Shown: one piece after another, positions 48,826 through 61,539 of the stretch
Position numbering within the stretch: the stretch's first letter is position 1
Layout: the number at the start of each line of letters is the position of its first letter
Assembly: GCF_933775445.1 (NCBI RefSeq)
Contig: NC_065878.1
Span: 19,666,395 to 19,730,394, forward strand
Length of the DNA: 64,000 nt
Origin: Argentina anserina
Taxonomy: Eukaryota > Streptophyta > Magnoliopsida > Rosales > Rosaceae
Reading direction: 5' to 3'
The notes under the pieces: generated by a model
Seen by the model: only the letters and a program-made list of their open reading frames with translations
What the model was told of the DNA's origin: nothing
Database searches by the model: none
Program-made: the position numbers and the translations under genes

Positions 48826-48853
48826 GAAGAAGAAGAAGAAGAAGAAGAAGAAG
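48826..48853 (+). repeat. (GAA)n microsatellite
   Basis: About nine GAA/AGA triplets; read as (CTT)n on the LIM gene strand, probably in its 5' leader. Confidence 0.8.
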
Positions 48854-49834
48854 AGTAGTGGAGGAAGACGATGATTGGCAATTATAGAACAACTAAGAAA
48901 GACTCCTCCTACTCCTCAAAAATCGAATAAGAGAGATTTTACGAGTCATTTAATTCTACTTATAACGCCTTGCTGGTGACACTTTGGCTCCACCTTGTCT
49001 CTGTTGAACAAACTCCATTCCATTACGCGGCTTTTTTCCGCCCCTGTGTTTGTGATCAATTTACACGTTGACCTCATCATCATCTTCATCTTCATCTTCT
49101 TCTTCTTCTTTTTTAGTTTTCACTTTCAGTTTACCTTCTCAAGTACTAGAGATAACCCGTTTGAATCGAAGTTTAGGAGAGTGAAGTTGCCCCCATTTTG
49201 ATTAAAGTAACGTATATTTTCTAGTGTTTCAATACATGAGAGTTGGAAGTTGGAACCACTGGTAAGAGGTGAAATATGATGCGCGCTCTTGTATAACAAA
49301 CTCATATGTTAAACACTAGTGTAAGATTGCTCAAACCGGTGAGTGAAGCTACAAAACTGATTAATCAATTTTGCCAAATAAAATGATATGATTTTACACA
49401 TTTTATGTTATATCATACGCCAGTTATCTTAATTTTAAAACTTAGGAATCGTAACATATTATTTACGTTTTAGTGTTGATAGTAACAACTCAAGAAGTAT
49501 GAAGATGTAAGAGACAATACACTCTTAACACATGCAACAAACTCGTATGTTCAAAACGGTAATGCGTAAATTACAAAAAAGACTTATCAGCCAAATGATA
49601 TCATTTGACAATCTAACCTATAATAATCCTTACTGCTTATCTCGACCTTAAATTTAACAATTGTGTATTGATGTTTAACGCGCCAAATAATTTACCATAT
49701 GTAAGACTCATCGGTTCGCGCCACAAAATACTTGTATCTTCCAAATATAGATAAGAATAGAAATTTCATTTCAAAAAAGAAGAAGATAAGAATAGAAAAG
49801 GTAGGATGAAGCATCCAATTACGTGCACTCAACG

Positions 49835-49924
49835 TTCGAGTTAAGAACAGCTCCTATCAGTCATATGTGTGCACATATCTTCGAGTTAAGAACAGCTCCT
49901 ATCAGTCCTATGTGTGCACATATC
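49835..49924 (+). repeat. 45-bp perfect-length tandem duplication
   Basis: TTCGAGTTAAGAACAGCTCC and the following 25 bases occur twice head to tail (49835-49879 and 49880-49924), with about one mismatch (TCATATG against TCCTATG). Each copy carries a TGTGCACA palindrome. It lies about 215 bases before the start of the ARM-repeat gene, so probably in its promoter. Confidence 0.9.
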
Positions 49925-50139
49925 AGATGCCTGATATTGGGAGTGGACATGGTAAAAAGATGTTTAAAGAGCACGCGCCTGAATTTATTACGTCAAAACT
50001 ACGAGGCATTATTTTGTCCCTCTGTAACGTCATGTCGTTTCATCAAAACGACGCCGCAGCGAACTGATACCAAAACAATATTACAGAGCAAACCAGAGAG
50101 TAGCGAGTTCAGTTCAGACGGCGCGAAACCAAGTCGGAA

Positions 50140-53100
50140 ATGTCGAAATCGTCCTCGGCCCTCTACGAGCTTCTCCTCCAGTAAAAGCTCTCAACCTTTT
50201 TCCCCTGAAATTCAAATCCCTAATTTTCTCCAATCTTTTTTTGTTTTTTTTTTCAGATTATCGGAGCCGATCTCCGAGGCTCTGAGCAAAGCGCCGTACA
50301 CGCCGTCACAGAGCGCCACCGTCTCCGTCAAAGCGCTACTGGAGCCTCTCCTTCCTCGGAAACCTAACCCTAACGTCGACGGAGCTCACCTCCGCGCCTC
50401 AATCCGAGACTTCACTCTCGCCTGTGCTCTACTCTCCGCCTCGCAATCCTCAAGCCACGAGCTTCTCTCCTGGATCCCCAACCACCTCGCCGCCGCAGCC
50501 GATCGGGCGTTTGCGGAGTTTTCAGGAGCATATTCCGATCACGGCGAGAAATCCGGTGACGGTTTGGTGGCGGAGTTGATGCCTGAGGTGATGCCTTTGC
50601 TGAAGGAGAGGATCAAGGAGAGCTCGATTGATAAGACGACGGAGGGGGATGAGGTGTCGGCGGCGTCGGCGAGAGTGCCAGTAGGGTTTGCCGTTGTGGC
50701 TGCTTATCAGTTTAGGTGGTTTGTTACTCAGGTGTGGATTAATTTCCTTAATTTATTTTGGTGATGGTGATTTGGAAATTGGTTGTGGATTTTGTATAAT
50801 GTGATTGGTGATTGTTGTTTTGTAGATTGATTATTCGCATTCGAGGAAGCTGTGTGCTTTGGCTGTTCCTTGTGGCTTGACGGCTCTGGATCACTGGTCG
50901 CCGGAGATTAAAGTATGTGTTTTTCTGTTCATGCTTGTTCTGCTTTCGGTTTAATTTGCAGTGGAAATGTGCTCATTCATTATATATAATGTAATGTAAT
51001 GTAGCATTGCAAACATGGATTGCCAAAAATGTATTTTGTCACCTTATTATTAAAACAGAAACTTTAGGATTCAGAAATTGGTGCTTAAGTTTTTATTTTT
51101 ACTTTTCGTGTTAAGAATGGGAGTTTGGAAGCAATAGACCCTCACATTTTTGGCTGAAACGTAACATTACTTATTACTCAAGGCATTATCTTGTCAACTT
51201 TGTAGCAAGTTTTTTTTTTCATACAGTTGCTCCTTTTTGGAGGCTGTAAAGCTCATAGAGGTTGGACTTTCATGTGTTGTGGAAAAACTAATAGAAGGGA
51301 GCTAGAGTGATGGAAATTTTGTAGAGCAAGTATACATGTGTAAAGGCAGGTGGGTGATACTCTTTATGTGTTTTCTTTCAGGGGCAGGGCATGATAAGCT
51401 TTATACATATTGTGAAAAGTGTAGATGCTGCTGAGCTAGCTTGGTGTCAAGATGCAATTCTTGATGCGTGCTGCCATAATATTGCTTCTAGTGATGAGAT
51501 ATGGCATCTTGTGGTGGAGATGTCAGTACTTGTGGTGACGCGTACCCAGCAGAGTAATCCTCGTAGTGTGTGGTATGCTTATATTTCAGAGGCTTTGTGA
51601 TGTGTGTATTTCTTAGGTTTGTGGGTGTTATTTATGAATGAAGGAACATAAGTGAGGTTTATTGATATACAGCTGGATGGATACATCTTTATTGAAAACT
51701 TAAAGAGCATGAAAGAAAAAACTTATATGATAAAATGAAAATGGTCTCCTTATGAGTAATGAGAAAATGAAAATGATCTCTCATTATGCTTTTGAGATTC
51801 CACTTGATTATGTAAATTATTTGTTCATTCCTATAGACTGTAGTTTCTTTTACTTTGGCAATCCTTACCAGATACTATCCTGCACTCTCAAAATTCTTTG
51901 TTTGGATAATAATGTCAACTTTGATGACTTAGTGTGCCATTTTATTTGAATCGGGTCATGCAGTTAAATGTTTGTTAAAATACTTAAAATTCTGTGTGCT
52001 GCCACTTTTATTGGGCAGTTACTTTGCATGTTCTTATACTATGAATTGATAGCCTTTTTGTTATTTTCTATAGGTTTGATAAAATTTTAAATGAGATGTT
52101 AACTCACCTGGAGCGTCAGCCTAGGAACAAGGAGCGCCGTGTTGCATGGCTTCGGTATGTAGAGCCACTCTTTAATGGTGTTGGTCTGGTGTTACTAGCG
52201 AATTTCAGGCGAATTTTCCCTCTTTTCTTTAAGTGGATGCATGCTGATGATGATGACACTGTTTTACTGGTGAGCATCCTTTTGTTTGTGTGATTCAATT
52301 TTGCAACTTTAAAAGCTATTTATGTTTAAAAACTTTTGCAGGTTCTCAAACAGATTGAAACAGTTATAAAGCTAACATGGATTAGGAATACACCATATGT
52401 GGAAAGGTAAACTGCACAATTATGGTTTGGACCTCATATGTGCATCGTTACTGCCCATCAGAAGCAATTGTTTCTTGCTTGTAGACTTGATTGTCTTACT
52501 CTGGATGAAATTAAGCTTGAAATTATGTTATTTTCGAGTTTCAGTTTGCTGCCATTCTGCTTTGAAGTTATGAAGTCTTCCTTATTAATTACTGTACTAT
52601 TTAATTCAGGTTGGTGGATGAACTTGCAACGTTGCACAAGGAGGCAGCATTGAAAAGGTCTCGTGAAGAAATTAGAAATCCTGTCAGTCGTATACTGATC
52701 CTGCTCCATCAGTAAGATTATTTCTATACATAATTTGGAGAACTTGTATGAACCTCCTATATGATTGTTATCTTGCATCTTACATACTTCTTTTTATTCG
52801 TAGATGCAAAGGTCTGCAATTTGAAGCAGCCTGGGGCAAGCATAGAGATGATCCGAACTTGGCAACAATTGCTCCATCTTTAAGTGAAAGAAGATCAGCA
52901 ATGGTAAGAATTACCCTTAATGCAAGCATATATCATATAATGTCGCAGCACCAGTTAGATATAAGGCTCAAAGCCATGGGAAAACTCAGCAAGTAGCCAT
53001 GTTTTGTTGGCTCATTAATCCAAGTGACTGGTAGTAAATGAAAACGAAACAGTTAACAGTGTGTGGGTCTTGAGTCTTAGTGGCTTCCTGAGTTCCTTCC

Positions 53101-53151
53101 AAGAAATTAATGTTTATGATTGATCGTGTTCTTCTCCAGGTTTTCCAGTGA
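50140..53151 (+). CDS. ARM-repeat protein, probable TELO2-interacting protein 2 (TTI2) homologue
   Basis: Nine exons (50140-50180, 50257-50731, 50826-50912, 51382-51572, 52074-52269, 52342-52406, 52610-52711, 52804-52903, 53140-53151) keep one frame for 422 residues. The product is largely helical with no transmembrane segment. Characteristic stretches are FRWFVTQIDYSHSRKLCALA, CGLTALDHWSPEIKGQG, WLRYVEPLFNGVGLVLLANF, WMHADDDDTVLLVLKQIETV and RNTPYVERLVDELATLH. The block with a bulk-hydrophobic ARM repeat, then HADDDDTVLLVLKQIE and a conserved Thr-Trp, resembles TTI2, a member of the TELO2-TTI1-TTI2 co-chaperone that folds PIKK kinases (TOR, ATM, ATR) with HSP90. Identification rests on remembered family layout, so it is tentative. 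The last exon codes for only VFQ. The ATG begins MSKSSSALYELLLQ. Confidence 0.72.
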
Positions 53152-54925
53152 TGCCGGGTCTTTAGTCTTTTGTACAGAACAAGATGATATGCAGATGGGC
53201 GTGCCATTATGAATTTTACTGATTTTAGCTTTATGATTCATTTATTCCGAGAACACACGTAGTTAGATATGGCTAAGATGAGTAAGATCCTCACCTACCT
53301 TGAGATCGTATGCACTTTGTTCATCTCTCCCTTAATCTCCATATACTGTAGAATGGATCATCTTCATCGTTCACATAATAGAAGTATTTAGTCTTGGCAC
53401 AATTTCTCATATTTATTATTCTTCTCGTAATGCTAGTTTGACTCGTACGTATAGAATACACGGCAAGTTCACTGCAATGACAAGAACACCCCAAGAGTTC
53501 TTTTTATACCAAAAAGAGAAAAATGATTTTTTGTTTTGTTTTGTTATTATTCTATGTTTAATTTATACGATTTGTTGAAGGTTGCCATGGCCAAAGCCAG
53601 GGGAAAGGAGAGTTGGGGAACTGATTCCATAGTATTTTGGTACTGTATACACGTAGTATATGTGGACACTTGTTACAAAACTTGTTACATGATAGAAATT
53701 TATCATGACTTTAATCACCTATAGTCCATGATGTTCATAACTTGGATATAAGATAAGCTAATGTCATGACACTGACTCATGACTCTTGGTTTCTGCACAA
53801 AAGATCTAGTCTGCAGTAAATCTCTAGTACAGTCAAGCCTGCATTTCTGAACAGTGTGTCAGTCAGCTCTGAGTTTGCGGTGGAATCCATTTATAAGTTT
53901 AAAACCCCGTCAACCTTCCAATTCTTAGTAGTGTAGAACCCTAATTTATGTGACCCGGCTGTAACTCGCTATATATAAGAGCTATTGATAGTCTCAGACA
54001 AACCAAGCCTCATTCATCTTTTTCTCTCACTCTCAAGCCTCCTCCATTCTCATCACATTCTTCTTTTGTTAATCTTGTTATTTTGTTAACCCCCTTCTGG
54101 CCTTCTATCACTAGATTGCAATATGGCTGGGTGCGGATCCTATTCTGAAGGTTAGAACTTTGATGGTTCTGGTTTTGGTTAAACTAGTTTTCAAGACTTC
54201 GAAAATTGTAGATTTGGTGGGGCTGTAAATTTTTTTTTGGGGATCTCTCCAGTTTTGCCACATTGGCTCAATATGCGTATTGTTGTTTCTACCTCTGAAG
54301 GATTTCCCAAGGCCTCTGTATGGGCAGGGTTACTTTTGCAGAAGACCAAAGATCAAGTATGTTCAGTGATTAACTTTAATTTGTCTACGATTCTAAGTTG
54401 CTATTGTGTTTGGTTCCACATATATTGAGTTACTCGATTGCTGTATTCATTGACAAAAAAAAATGTTGTATGCCAATTTATGACTAATCTTGTTAATTGC
54501 CATATCACAGGCATTCATTCAGTACCTACTGCTTGTTTGGAATAGGAGGTGTTGGCAAGAAGTAGTTATCACTTTCCACTTGATTCGTTCCGGCCTCGTA
54601 GTTTCCGGCGAAAGGGCAAATTTGGCAGACTGGATTACCATGTCAAGATTTTCCAATCGGCGACAATCTTGGCTGGGAAGGAAGATTGGGCACGGAATTG
54701 TAGTCCGGTACAGGGCCAAAGCAATTAAGGAACATGGAGCCTGATCGTGGTGCCCTTAGACGTCAAATGGAGCTTTGAGCTCGGCCATCTTTCATTTCTC
54801 AACCACTGCATTATCACATGAACTCTTGATTCTTGAAGGATTCTAGTATCAGTTCATTTAGTTTTGTAGATTAATCTCAAACACTACGAGTCTAGCTTTA
54901 TTACCAATATTGCTCATGTATTGTG
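53152..54925. other. Intergenic; possible unrecognised short gene at about 54.0-54.8 kb
   Basis: A TATATATAAG box near 53,971 and a short ATG frame at 54,124 (MAGCGSYSEG then stop) look promoter-like. Open frames at 54,237-54,428 and 54,490-54,744 follow a splice-like layout. I recognise no family and could not assemble a convincing chain, so no gene is called. Confidence 0.35.
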
Positions 54926-55911
54926 CAAATTTCATTTGATTCTAGCATTACTCATGTTGAGTTCTTGATGTATTAGATCTCTATCAATAAATAGAAGGCA
55001 ATCAGGTGTAAGTGATTCCATATAAGCATCTCCTGATATAGTTCACTTGAACATATCAAACAACACGATGAAATTATTCACTAAATTTGAATCCCATATA
55101 TGGAGTTGAAGTTCATCATATGTATCGCAATCCCAAAGATCTGTTCAAGAGAATGCTTCCATTATAACTTGCTACGTACATATATGTTTTCTGATCAATA
55201 AGCTAGGGGTTGGCAAAAACATTCAAACCGAACTTACACAGGTCTTCATTACAAGTGCCAATCACATTGACATACTCAGCTAGCTAGAAGAGCTAGATCT
55301 CCCATCAATATTATATTCAGAGCCAGAGGGAGTTGAAAACTTAAAATTATTGAATCAAAGGTTTGAACTTTACGGTCTAACACAATACGATTACTTGCAT
55401 GCAACGAATTAGTGAAGAACACGTCCAACATCTAATTTGCTTAATGTAGATTGTAAGGCATATATATATAGATTGTAAGGCATACATATATTGATGTAGA
55501 AATGAACAGAAGGGAAATAACTAAATCTAGTCTATCGAAAAACCTACAAATTGAGGACGGTTGTGCATGGGAGTACATTCAAAATGAGGTCGCAAAATCA
55601 CTACTAACAAAATAACTTCTGTTGAACATATAGTTATATTAAATCAAGAAATTTAGTTTCACTTTTTAATTGATATACCGCCACCAACAGAATCTCTAAT
55701 TTAGATTCTCCTCCGCCGATCTCCTCCTCAACTTCTCCCTCACTATCACCGAGAACCCCAGCTCTTCTGCCACCACCACCCATACTCCTGGGCGGCTGTG
55801 CCTTTATAAGCCTCTGGCATCCATTGATAGTAAAAAAAGAAGGCAAACTCCCTCCAGAGATCCGCCACTATTACCATTCTTCAGAACTGGCTTCAAAGCA
55901 CCACTGTGGTT

Positions 55912-56692
55912 CAATGGTCTAAATATCGGTTATCGGCATCGTATCGGTTTTGTAAAATAAGGATATAACGGGGATATATCGAGATATATCGGATTATATC
56001 GGATTTATCGTTTTTGTTAATTTTTAATTTAAATTTAATATATTTATAAACATATACTTCAAAATATTCAAAATATACCAAATAATATTAACTACTAAGT
56101 ACTAATTGAACAAAAATAGGTACACAAAAGATAAATTGAGATATTGATTATGCATTCATCCATTATAAATTCTCTCATCATCAGAATCAAAGTCAAAATC
56201 ATCTTCTCCATTATCTTCATCCTCATCTTTTGAGATAAAATCATCTTCATAAATCACCTTCTATCTATTTCCGTTGAAATTCCTCAAAACGACATCGTCT
56301 CCTTAAAAAAATCACCGAAAAAAAGGTAACAAGAAAAAAAGTCACAAAAAAAAAGTCAACGAAAAAAAATTATCGAAAAAAATCATCGAAAAAAAAGTCT
56401 CCGAAAAAAAAAGTAAACGGAAAAAAAAAGTCCACCAAAAAAAAATCCACCGAAAAAAAAGTCAAACGAAAAAAAATCCACCGATATATCCCGATATATC
56501 CCAATATATCACCGATATATCGCATGTTGACCCGATATTTTGAGTTGACCGATATATTAAGGCGATATGGCATTTATCCTATCGGTTTCTAAATATCACC
56601 GATATATCGCCGATATATCCTCGATATATCGCCGATATATCCCCGATATATCGCCGATATATCCCCGATATATCCCGATATTTAGAACACTG
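55912..56692. mobile_element. hAT MITE with CGATATATC array, 781 bp, 8-bp TSD
   Basis: An exact 8-bp duplication, CTGTGGTT, flanks it (55904-55911 and 56693-56700). The inverted ends are CAATGGTCTAAATATCGG (left) and CAGTGTTCTAAATATCGG (right, reverse complement), a typical hAT terminal repeat. The right third is made of repeated CGATATATC-like units alternating CCCC and CG spacers. The middle has many GAAAAAAAAGTC-like units and a short acidic-coding stretch (minus strand near 56,160-56,260). No transposase frame is present. Confidence 0.88.
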
Positions 56693-57219
56693 CTGTGGTT
56701 AGAGCAGAGAGAACAAGGGTTTACAGCACGAGCAGATCCATGGATGAAGAATGGAGAATTTGTTGTGGCCCATAGATTGATTAAAAAAATTCATGGATAT
56801 CTATTCTACCTCACTCGCTAGTATTCTGCAATTTGGAATCTGCTCTCAAACAATTAGAAATTAACTCCACGTGTTGAATCTACACGGGCCGTGTATTGAA
56901 TAACTTTCGTTCAGCACTTCTCTATTTTTTCTTCGATCTTCTTCTACTACTTTGGCCTTCACCACCATCGTTTAAATACATCCACCAAACAAAATCTGAG
57001 TCATCCTGAGAGATTCAACGGCGGGATCTCAATACAAAGCCCAGCATTGGTTTGCCGCATAGGATCCCAACCCACCTAACAACTCTTCTAGACTCCTCCA
57101 CTCTAAAACAGTCGCACATTGCACACACCTCTCTGGCTTTTCCCGCCAAAAATCCCCCTTGAATCCTAACCGTCTCGTAACAAACCTCCCCCAGCCAAAA
57201 ACCCCTGCTTCTTCTCCAA

Positions 57220-57221
<2 letters not shown>

Positions 57222-57266
<45 letters not shown>
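57222..57266 (+). repeat. (CT)n microsatellite before the GH17 pseudogene
   Basis: About 45 bases of CT. The paralogous leader at 63498-63530 has a shorter run. Confidence 0.9.
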
Positions 57267-57268
<2 letters not shown>

Positions 57269-57277
57269 AGCTTAGCT

Positions 57278-57595
57278 ATGGCTTCCCACTTCTCTCTCTC
57301 TCTCTGCCGTCTCCTTCATCACCCTCCTCCTCCTCTCCCCAACCCCGCGGCGCCCTCGCCGGACACCTCCTCCACCATCATCGGAGCCACCTACTCGGCC
57401 TCCACCGCTGCCACCTACCCCGCACCTCCCACCCTGGAGCACCTGTCCTCCACCGTTGCCTCCCCGGGATCATCCGCGCTTTCCTCTACTCCAACACCAC
57501 TCTCCTCCTCACCATTCCCAACGCCCCGTGTGCTGCCGCTCACCGCCAACCGCTCCAACGCCATGCCGTGTCTCTACGCGCACTTCGGATAAGTA
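57278..57595 (+). pseudogene. GH17-like gene fragment, truncated duplicate
   Basis: The start MASHFSLS and the block IIGATYSASTAATYPAP match the GH17-like gene at 63542. A deletion of about 42 bases removes the LNLAALRLDVSD segment, other small indels shift the frame (the shift yields the Pro/Ser-rich LSSTPTPLSSSPF stretch), and homology stops soon after the NRSNAM block, where the frame meets a TAA at 57590-57592. About 100 of roughly 350-450 expected residues remain and none of the catalytic part. This is the dead member of the duplicated pair. Confidence 0.9.
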
Positions 57596-57787
57596 GATAT
57601 GATCGCACTCCGGAAAGACTAGAAAACATTGCCATTATATAACCTTATTTACATCCAAAGTTATAAAGAGTCAAGAAACTAATCCCAGATTACTTCATAT
57701 AAAGCTACGACCATAATAGTTCATGTTATACTACGTTTTCAGACTATCATTATGTACACAAGTCTAAGAAAGACTTTTGAATTGTCT

Positions 57788-60700
57788 TCACCACAAATAT
57801 TTTTCCAAAGGGAATGTCGTTATGAAGTCTACAGCACAATCAAGCAAACATTCCAATATGGGCTCAAATATGGGCGCAATGTGGTCCGAGTAAGTAATAT
57901 TTGCTATAGCGGCTTCCAGGAAACACTTCAACAATGAAAGCACTCCGCAGCCAAACAGAGCAAGCAGCCGGCCAGTGAATAGGGCAGCACTCAACACAAC
58001 CAGTGAATTTCCACAGACAAAGTTGAAGTTTAAAGCCCACAACACAATCAGAGATATACCAACCTGCATCAAGCCACATTTAATGAGTATGACATTCAAA
58101 ACACCCTACAACCCATGTAAAGGCAACGATGCAACAAATCACGTGCTAATAGAAGAGAGTTGAGTAGCTAATTGATCAGCATAAGTCTCCTACCAAGAAA
58201 CACTTGAGTGGCCGACCAATAGCTTGCAATCCTTTATTGCCAAAAGAAATCTCTACCATATGCTCGTTCAATAATGCATACTGGTATACCAGAAGTGAAG
58301 AGCCAATCAGGAAACAAGTACACATAACAATGGAAGCTAAACCAGACTAGTAGTCTGTTTAGGCCAGTAACAATATTCTATGTCAGCAAAATGACACCAT
58401 GAAACATAGTATTAAGAGCACCTTGGCTGCAAGTATTTGTGTGCACCACTCCTCATCAGCATCATCAGTTTCAAGCCAATTTTTAGTCGCATGCCGCCTA
58501 ATGTACACATGCACCTGCAAACAGTAAGTAGGCAACTAAGCTTGTTTTCCAACATACAGGATAAACAAAAAATGAATCGGTAATAAAGTATATTAACTAT
58601 CATTGATATATATATATATATATCAATAATAGTCTTATGACATTTTCAAAATATATCAATAGATGAGGCAAATGACTAAAACATTGATTAAATATCAAGT
58701 CAACCCAGCATGTTTCTACTTACAGGAGAGCGTGTTAAAAAAAAACATACAAACGAAGGCTAGTGATGTAAGAGTAACGAGAAGAGCTAGTATTCTGTAG
58801 CCATTTATATAGAAATGAAAGGAAACTATCCCCAAGCAAAAGTTGTGGGCTGCAACTATGAGACACCGTTTCGTATTGCATATCTGATTAATTAATACTT
58901 GTCTAACTTCTGATGGTGAAAAAAAAAAGGAAAAGAAAATCTCATTTCCAAAATTGTTAGTGTTTATGGAAAATCTAGCCAGAAATAAGCCATAATGCTC
59001 ATAAAAGAAGAAAATGACTACAAAAGAGCGAACCCAAGGAAACAGAGATAATGGGATATAACACGACTCAACAGGCAGTACAGAAAAGTAAAAGCATCTT
59101 TAAATACTAATACAGCCTTTGCAAATTGTCAAGTATGTTAGGCTTACCAAAGAAGGTGCTTTAATTGCACTTTCAAGTGTGAGTGCAGGTGAAGCTTTAG
59201 GATTAGCCAATGTAATCAAATAAATGGCTGGAACAGCAGAGCATGCACATTTTACTGCATAGACCAAATCCTGCAAGCAACGGAATTTGAGATAAGCAAT
59301 GTAACACTTTAAACTTATATTGAAGGAGAGTTGAATATTCAGCTGAAAATAGAATATTATTACTTGGTTAAACATTAAATAAATAAACACTGTTATACCT
59401 TAGTTTCAGAAATCAAAACTTTGCCTGGGACAGGACGACTTTGTGCAGCTAGAAGATCTCCCTGAGTAAAGCCAGTTCTTTCTAGGACAACTGATAACCA
59501 AAAGGACTGAGGGAAGTCCTTTAGATCTGACTGCACACGTTACAACAACATTCAAAAATTAGTCTCAAACCTTGTTTTGACTTGATGAATAAATGAAAAT
59601 TCAGTGCTTGCATCATGGACACAACTTCTAAAAAAAATGTTCAGAAATCCACATGACCATCCTATAACCTGCATATAAGGCATAACATTCACGGACAAGT
59701 AAAGAGTACTTGGATTAAAAAAACCACATGATCAATAAACCAAAGATTTACCAAAAGCAGGCACTCTTTTATGAAAAAAAAATATATATGTATATCTAAC
59801 AATTGATGTTTGATACCATTGGAAGGCATCATTCGTCCATTTCTTCTCTATGTATACGTAAAAATATATCAAAACGGACAAAACCTGTTCAAATGACTTT
59901 CTGTGAACTTTGTCTAGCTCTACTTTCTTTTAGTTTCTTCTTATCATTTCACTTTTTTTTTTAAGATAGACAGTAATTAATAAGTTTACAGTTTAGAGTC
60001 AACTAACAACGCTGGGGTGCCTCAAACACAAGAGGCAAAATTGAAACAAAATACTAAAAACACACAACATAAACATATAAAGTGGACTACGTTTTATAAA
60101 GTATTAATAATGAGCTGAAGCAAAGAGCTGACTTTACAAGCTTCATCTCCACATGCTGAGAAGACATCTCAGTTGGAACATACCACATACCGCAATGTAG
60201 TTTGATAATGTCTTTATTACAGCTAATAAACTGCCAAGGCAACCTGACCACTGCATATGTAGAATTAGTTATGAATCAGTACTTCAGTAGTGCAGAAAAA
60301 TTACAAGTGCGTGCATAAAAGACCTAGATAGTAACAAATGCAGCGGTCAACAATAGTCTCAATAAAGGGTTTGTACATGCAATGATAGTTGGGAAGTAAA
60401 ATGTCATCAAGGGCCGATTGTTGTTCAATGAGTTATTAGATAACTGTTTACAGAGATTATGTAACTGAAACCAAATATCGGGTTCACTTGTACGGCAAAT
60501 CAGATTGGAGGATAGTTAAGTATTGTTACATTCTCCTACTCTTATCTCTTACTCTCCTCACAAGATCTATAAACCGCATCTTCCATTTTTTAAATATTTA
60601 TATCTTTCTAAGCCATTATAAACATTCCCACATCAATCACTTTCCGATACTAGTATAACAACGTAAACTGTAAACATGCTTTTGTAGTGAGGACCTGAGC

Positions 60701-61539
60701 AAGAACTGATTCAATAATGTATGCATCATAAATGAGTGCAAACAACGAGCTAACAATGTGTTTGTATTCATATGTCTGATAAAGAAGAAGAAACTAAGTA
60801 CCTGATCGAGAACTAGTTTCAGAAGATGATCTTCATCATCTCTAGCATTGGAGAAGAAGATTTGATGTTCTTCACCTATAATATAAATAAGAAACGGAAG
60901 CAGATAAATAAATTTTTCGTCTACCTTTCACAATAATAAAAACAATAAATACCAAAAGGAAAATTGCCTTACCATTCAAAAGATTGACTTCATGCACTAG
61001 ACTCTCTTGGATCTGCAGCAAGTAGAGTTAAGTAATTCAGAAGCTAAGATTGCAATTTTAATTAGAAAACATAAATGAGAACTACCAAACCGAGTTATAA
61101 GCAAACGTCTAGATTAAATAAAATCATGTTTGAATTTCAAAAGAAATACTTGTAGGCATTCAGATACGTTCAACAAGTTGAGGTATATACCTTAACGCCA
61201 GTCCAGAAATCAATGAGGCCTATCAGAATCCGCCAATCCATCTCTTTAACGACGCCGTTTATCCTTGTGTATGCATTCTCCGAGATCGGTGGAATACAAA
61301 CAAAGCAAATCGCCTGGAAACAATTCAACAATTACACTAATCGAATTCCAACAAGAATAACAAAAATTACAATTCTAGGAAGAAGATGTAGAAGAAGAAG
61401 AAGAAGAAGAAGGAGGTAGTACCTGCACCAGATTAGTAAAGAGGCCGGAGGCGCAGAGCAGCACCGCCGGAATGAAATGACCGATTAGCGGATAGAGGAC
61501 CACCACCGCTGAAAACACGATACCAAGTGCAGTCGCCAT
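57788..61539 (-). CDS. Plant membrane protein of unknown function, ten exons
   Basis: Ten minus-strand exons (61539-61423, 61313-61191, 61012-60973, 60875-60802, 60250-60191, 59530-59399, 59270-59148, 58514-58422, 58280-58194, 58063-57788) join in one frame to 374 residues; every border has GT-AG. The N terminus is hydrophobic (MATALGIVFSAVVVLYPLIG, then HFIPAVLLCASGLFTNLVQ). Later hydrophobic segments are DLVYAVKCACSAVPAIYLIT and VGISLIVLWALNFNFVCG with LLALFGCGVLSLLKCFLEAA. Between them is a soluble part including GEEHQIFFSNARDDEDHLLK, FTQGDLLAAQSRPVPGKVL and HVYIRRHATKNWLETDDADE. I do not recognise the family. The clean multi-exon frame argues for a real, conserved gene, probably integral to an endomembrane. 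The start ATG directly precedes the first helix. Confidence 0.8.
61391..61411 (+). repeat. (GAA)n microsatellite in intron 1 of the membrane-protein gene
   Basis: About seven GAA triplets just after the first exon's donor (CTT repeat on the gene strand). Confidence 0.8.

Larger units (their letters stand above)
48213..50139. other. 5' leader/promoter of the LIM gene and divergent intergenic DNA
   Basis: A (GAA)n run at about 48826-48853 lies in the likely 5' leader of the LIM gene. A 45-bp tandem repeat sits at 49835-49924, just upstream of the ARM-repeat gene. No other gene is seen. Confidence 0.5.
54926..57595 (+). repeat. Segmental duplication, copy A
   Basis: Homologous to about 62,140-63,890 in the same orientation. 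Shared blocks include TAGATCTCTATCAATA, CACTTG(A/G)(A/G)CATATCA(A/G)ACAAC, AAACATTCAAACC(G/C)AAC, the GATTGTAAGGCATATATATA zone, the CACCATCGTTTAAATACATC zone, the (CT)n leader and the GH17 gene start. Copy A contains an extra block at about 55,690-56,930, including a hAT MITE. Divergence is visible throughout (many single-base and small indel differences). Confidence 0.9.

Noticed and set aside
54124..54744. Possible short gene starting MAGCGSYSEG with later frames
   Set aside because: The first frame stops after ten codons and no convincing splice chain or family could be found; left as an intergenic note.
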